In this document: in pieces, positions 6,461-7,905 of the stretch | Layout of the letters: each line of letters begins with the position of its first letter | Position numbering within the stretch: the stretch's first letter is position 1 | NCBI RefSeq assembly: GCF_027066465.1 | Contig: NZ_JAMONU010000147.1 | Coordinates: forward strand, 1-7,905 | Reading direction: 5' to 3' | DNA length: 7,905 nt | From: Thermococcus sp. | Lineage (GTDB): Archaea; Methanobacteriota_B; Thermococci; Thermococcales; Thermococcaceae | Notes under the pieces: model-generated | Told to the model about the DNA's origin: nothing | The model's database searches: none | What the model saw: the letters and a program-made list of their open reading frames with translations, nothing else | Position numbers and translations under genes: made by a program

Positions 6461-6562
6461 CTATGTTTCAATTTTAGCCGTGTCTATTGAGTTGTAACCA
6501 CTTACCACGTATCCAATTCCACCGTTTGGCTTAAAACCCAAGACGACGTAACCCTTCCAATC
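6461..6562 (-). pseudogene. C-terminal remnant of a secreted or S-layer-like protein gene
   Basis: On the minus strand an open frame with no start codon reads DWKGYVVLGFKPNG then GIGYVVSGYNSIDTAKIET and stops with TAG at 6463-6461. The peptide looks like genuine protein: alternating beta-strand residues, Gly turns, and a VxGY-x-x-x-DT-x-A ending that resembles the C-terminal strands of Thermococcales S-layer-like domains. Upstream the frame runs antisense into the kinase gene, soon hits a stop near 6605-6607, and has no ATG, so the rest of the gene is gone. It has the same orientation as the CGP-CTERM operon and lies directly upstream of it. The family resemblance is from memory and is weak; coding by chance over 34 codons cannot be excluded. 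Confidence 0.4.
6529..6537 (+). promoter_or_regulatory. Candidate TATA element for the PfkB kinase gene
   Basis: GCTTAAAAC lies about 45-53 bases before the kinase ATG. It is the only A/T-rich box at a plausible distance in an otherwise mixed sequence, and it lies inside the gene remnant read on the other strand. No clear BRE is visible. Confidence 0.3.
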
Positions 6563-6581
6563 GAATGAAGGTGGTGATAGA

Positions 6582-7412
6582 ATGGTCGAGCTGGTTGTTC
6601 TCGGTCACGTTTCAATAGACACGATAGTCTTTCCGGATGGGAGGAGAATCGGGATGCCCGGCGGGGCCGCGGCGGCCGTTGCTACTTCCGCCTCTCTCGC
6701 CGGTGCCAAGGTTGGCCTCGTCACGAAGATTGGTGAGGATTTTCCGAGGGAGTGGCTTGAGAGGCTTTCCCAGTACGTTGACACTCGGGGGGTTCAAATC
6801 CTGCCCGGAAAGACTATTCACATCTGGGTCATCTACAAACCCGATGGAAGCGTCGAGTCGCCGGTCGAGATGGGCGTTGCAAAGAGAATGGGCGAGACGC
6901 CGATTCCCGAGGACTACATGAAGGCGAAGCTCTTCCACATAGCCCCGATTCCACCGGAGGAACAGTTGAAGGTCGTCGATAGGCTGGAAGGGAAGAGGAT
7001 AAGCATAGATTTTAACCCAACTTACTATGAGGACTACCGGAGAAAGCCAGACCTCGTTAGGGAGCTTGTCTCGAGGAGCTACATCGTTTTTCCAAACGAA
7101 AGGGAGGCGAAGCTCATCACAGGCCTTAACGACGTGAGGAAAGCCGCTGAGGAACTGTACTCGTGGGGAGCGAGGCTTGTTGTTGTAACGCGAGGCAGGG
7201 AGGGGGTTCTGGTCTACGACGGAAGCTTCCGCGAGTTTCCGGCGTTGCCGGTCGAAGGGGAAATCGACCCCACCGGCGCTGGCGATGCATTCGCAGGGGG
7301 CTTTTTAGCGGGACTCGTAAAGGGGAAGGGACTGGACGAGTGCGCAAAGCTCGGCCTTAAGAGGGCGCGCGAGGTTTTGAAAAAGAAGGGAAGCTGGAGC
7401 ATCAGCGTTTGA
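6582..7412 (+). CDS. PfkB-family (ribokinase-like) carbohydrate or nucleoside kinase
   Basis: This 276-aa cytoplasmic kinase transfers a phosphate to a hydroxyl of a sugar, sugar phosphate or nucleoside; the substrate cannot be told from sequence. Family landmarks in order: GHVSID (8-13) in the first strand, MPGGAAAAVA (25-34) with the substrate-binding glycines, SIDFNP (141-146), PNEREAKLITG (171-181) with the N-x-x-E type metal and phosphate motif, VTRGREGVLVYDG (202-214), and the C-terminal signature DPTGAGDAFAGGF (229-241) with the anion hole and catalytic Asp235. At 276 residues it is somewhat shorter than typical ribokinases (about 300). ATG 6582 follows GGTGGTGAT (6570-6578), a strong ribosome site. 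Thermococcales have several such kinases, including nucleoside, inositol and ADP-using ribose-1-phosphate kinases; I cannot choose among them. It is monocistronic by position, and its 3' end overlaps the convergent membrane-protein gene by 11 bases. Confidence 0.9.
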   Translation: MVELVVLGHVSIDTIVFPDGRRIGMPGGAAAAVATSASLAGAKVGLVTKIGEDFPREWLERLSQYVDTRGVQILPGKTIHIWVIYKPDGSVESPVEMGVAKRMGETPIPEDYMKAKLFHIAPIPPEEQLKVVDRLEGKRISIDFNPTYYEDYRRKPDLVRELVSRSYIVFPNEREAKLITGLNDVRKAAEELYSWGARLVVVTRGREGVLVYDGSFREFPALPVEGEIDPTGAGDAFAGGFLAGLVKGKGLDECAKLGLKRAREVLKKKGSWSISV

Positions 7413-7851
7413 TGATGATATAGATTAGAACGTAGAGCAAAACCGCGAAGAGCGCCGCAACCTCGGTGTTGACGAAGCTCGGCGTATAGAAGGACAGAAC
7501 GTAGGCAAAGTAGTAGACCGGCACCGCGAGGAAGGTTCCCCCGAAGAGAACGTAGTAGTGCTCCAGCGGGGCGTTCCTCTTGGGGAGGTAAAGGCCCTCA
7601 ACGGCGCATATAGCGAACACCAGCGCCGTCAGACCGAAGATGCCGCCGACCCTGTGGTAGACCAGTAGAAGCCCAACGAACGCCAGGAAGATGTACCCCA
7701 GCGACTCCCAAAGAAGGGACGCCACCGCGAGAATCAGGGCTATGCCGAACTCTGCACCCCAGCCGAAGAAGGAGTACAGGAAAAGGAGGGACAGCACGAG
7801 GGATGAGAGGGCCGTCAGCCCCCCAATGGACAGGAGGTAGTGCCTCCTCAT
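7402..7851 (-). CDS. Small polytopic membrane protein, about five helices, unknown function
   Basis: The 149-aa protein is almost wholly hydrophobic. Likely membrane segments are residues 6-27, 35-64 (long, possibly bent), 69-87, 99-120 and 128-147, with basic residues at the N-terminus (MRRH) and C-terminus (IIIKR). A short polar loop with KRNAPLEHYY (91-100) separates helices 3 and 4. No cleavable signal, catalytic motif or known family was recognised. The start is firm: GGAGGTGAT (7866-7858), a full match to the expected archaeal anti-Shine-Dalgarno partner, lies six bases before ATG 7851. The start overlaps the stop of the preceding gene (ATGA, 7851-7848), so the two are probably translated together. 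Its last 11 bases overlap the end of the convergent kinase gene. Confidence 0.75.
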   Translation of the reverse strand: MRRHYLLSIGGLTALSSLVLSLLFLYSFFGWGAEFGIALILAVASLLWESLGYIFLAFVGLLLVYHRVGGIFGLTALVFAICAVEGLYLPKRNAPLEHYYVLFGGTFLAVPVYYFAYVLSFYTPSFVNTEVAALFAVLLYVLIYIIIKR

Positions 7852-7905
7852 TTGCCCATCACCTCCGCTATGGCGACCTTGAGGGGCTTCTTCTTGATGT
7901 CCCAG
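7848..7905 (-). CDS. C-terminal end of an unidentified gene (5' part outside window)
   Basis: The last 18 residues, WDIKKKPLKVAIAEVMGK, are read on the minus strand and stop at TGA 7850-7848. The tail is basic with a short amphipathic stretch, more like a soluble protein than a membrane one. It overlaps the next gene's ATG by four bases and carries that gene's perfect ribosome binding site, which supports this reading frame and an operon. The family cannot be named from this fragment. Confidence 0.65.
   Translation of the reverse strand, partial: WDIKKKPLKVAIAEVMGK
7858..7866 (-). promoter_or_regulatory. Consensus ribosome binding site for the membrane protein gene
   Basis: GGAGGTGAT on the minus strand, six bases before ATG 7851, lies within the end of the preceding coding region. 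It fixes the start codon and indicates translation from a shared mRNA. Confidence 0.7.

Noticed and set aside
6612..6938. 108-aa minus-strand frame opposite the PfkB kinase
   Set aside because: It is antisense to the conserved N-terminal kinase motifs and has no motif or clear ribosome site.
1..7905. tRNA, rRNA, CRISPR array, insertion sequence or attachment site
   Set aside because: Reading both strands showed no spaced direct repeats, cloverleaf-like segment, transposase motif or terminal inverted repeats; nearly all DNA is explained by genes.

Overview
The window looks like a chromosomal segment of a Thermococcales archaeon (Thermococcus or a close relative). Three secreted proteins end in the Cys-Gly-Pro plus hydrophobic helix plus basic tail signal (CGP-CTERM), which is known from this group. 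The M32 carboxypeptidase closely resembles the Pyrococcus enzyme as I recall it. Shine-Dalgarno sequences of the GGAGGTGAT type, A/T-rich TATA-like promoters and T-run terminators also fit.

Layout: positions 1-420 hold the end of an unidentified plus-strand gene followed by an ASCH-domain gene. The ASCH gene converges on a minus-strand M32 metallocarboxypeptidase (476-1975), with a T-run near the end of each gene. From 2055 to 6359, also on the minus strand, lies a tight three-gene operon of CGP-CTERM surface proteins, transcribed in the order 324 aa, 615 aa, 497 aa. The first pair overlaps by 13 bases and the second pair is separated by 1 base. Upstream of the operon (6360-6581) is a divergent promoter region. 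It contains what looks like the C-terminal stump of another, now deleted, minus-strand gene. A PfkB-family kinase (6582-7412, plus) follows and overlaps a convergent five-helix membrane protein (7402-7851, minus) by 11 bases. That gene is coupled to the end of a further minus-strand gene cut by the window edge.

The most interesting part is the CGP-CTERM operon. None of the three proteins has a domain I recognise. All are dense in N-glycosylation sequons, and by eye they share a recurring module: one copy in the 324-aa protein and two each in the 615-aa and 497-aa proteins. The 615-aa gene is visibly more A/T-rich than the housekeeping genes around it. The likely picture is a fast-evolving, tandemly duplicated family of heavily glycosylated, membrane-anchored cell-surface proteins of unknown role. 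The enzymes on either side (carboxypeptidase, sugar or nucleoside kinase, ASCH protein) look cytoplasmic and are probably neighbours rather than partners.
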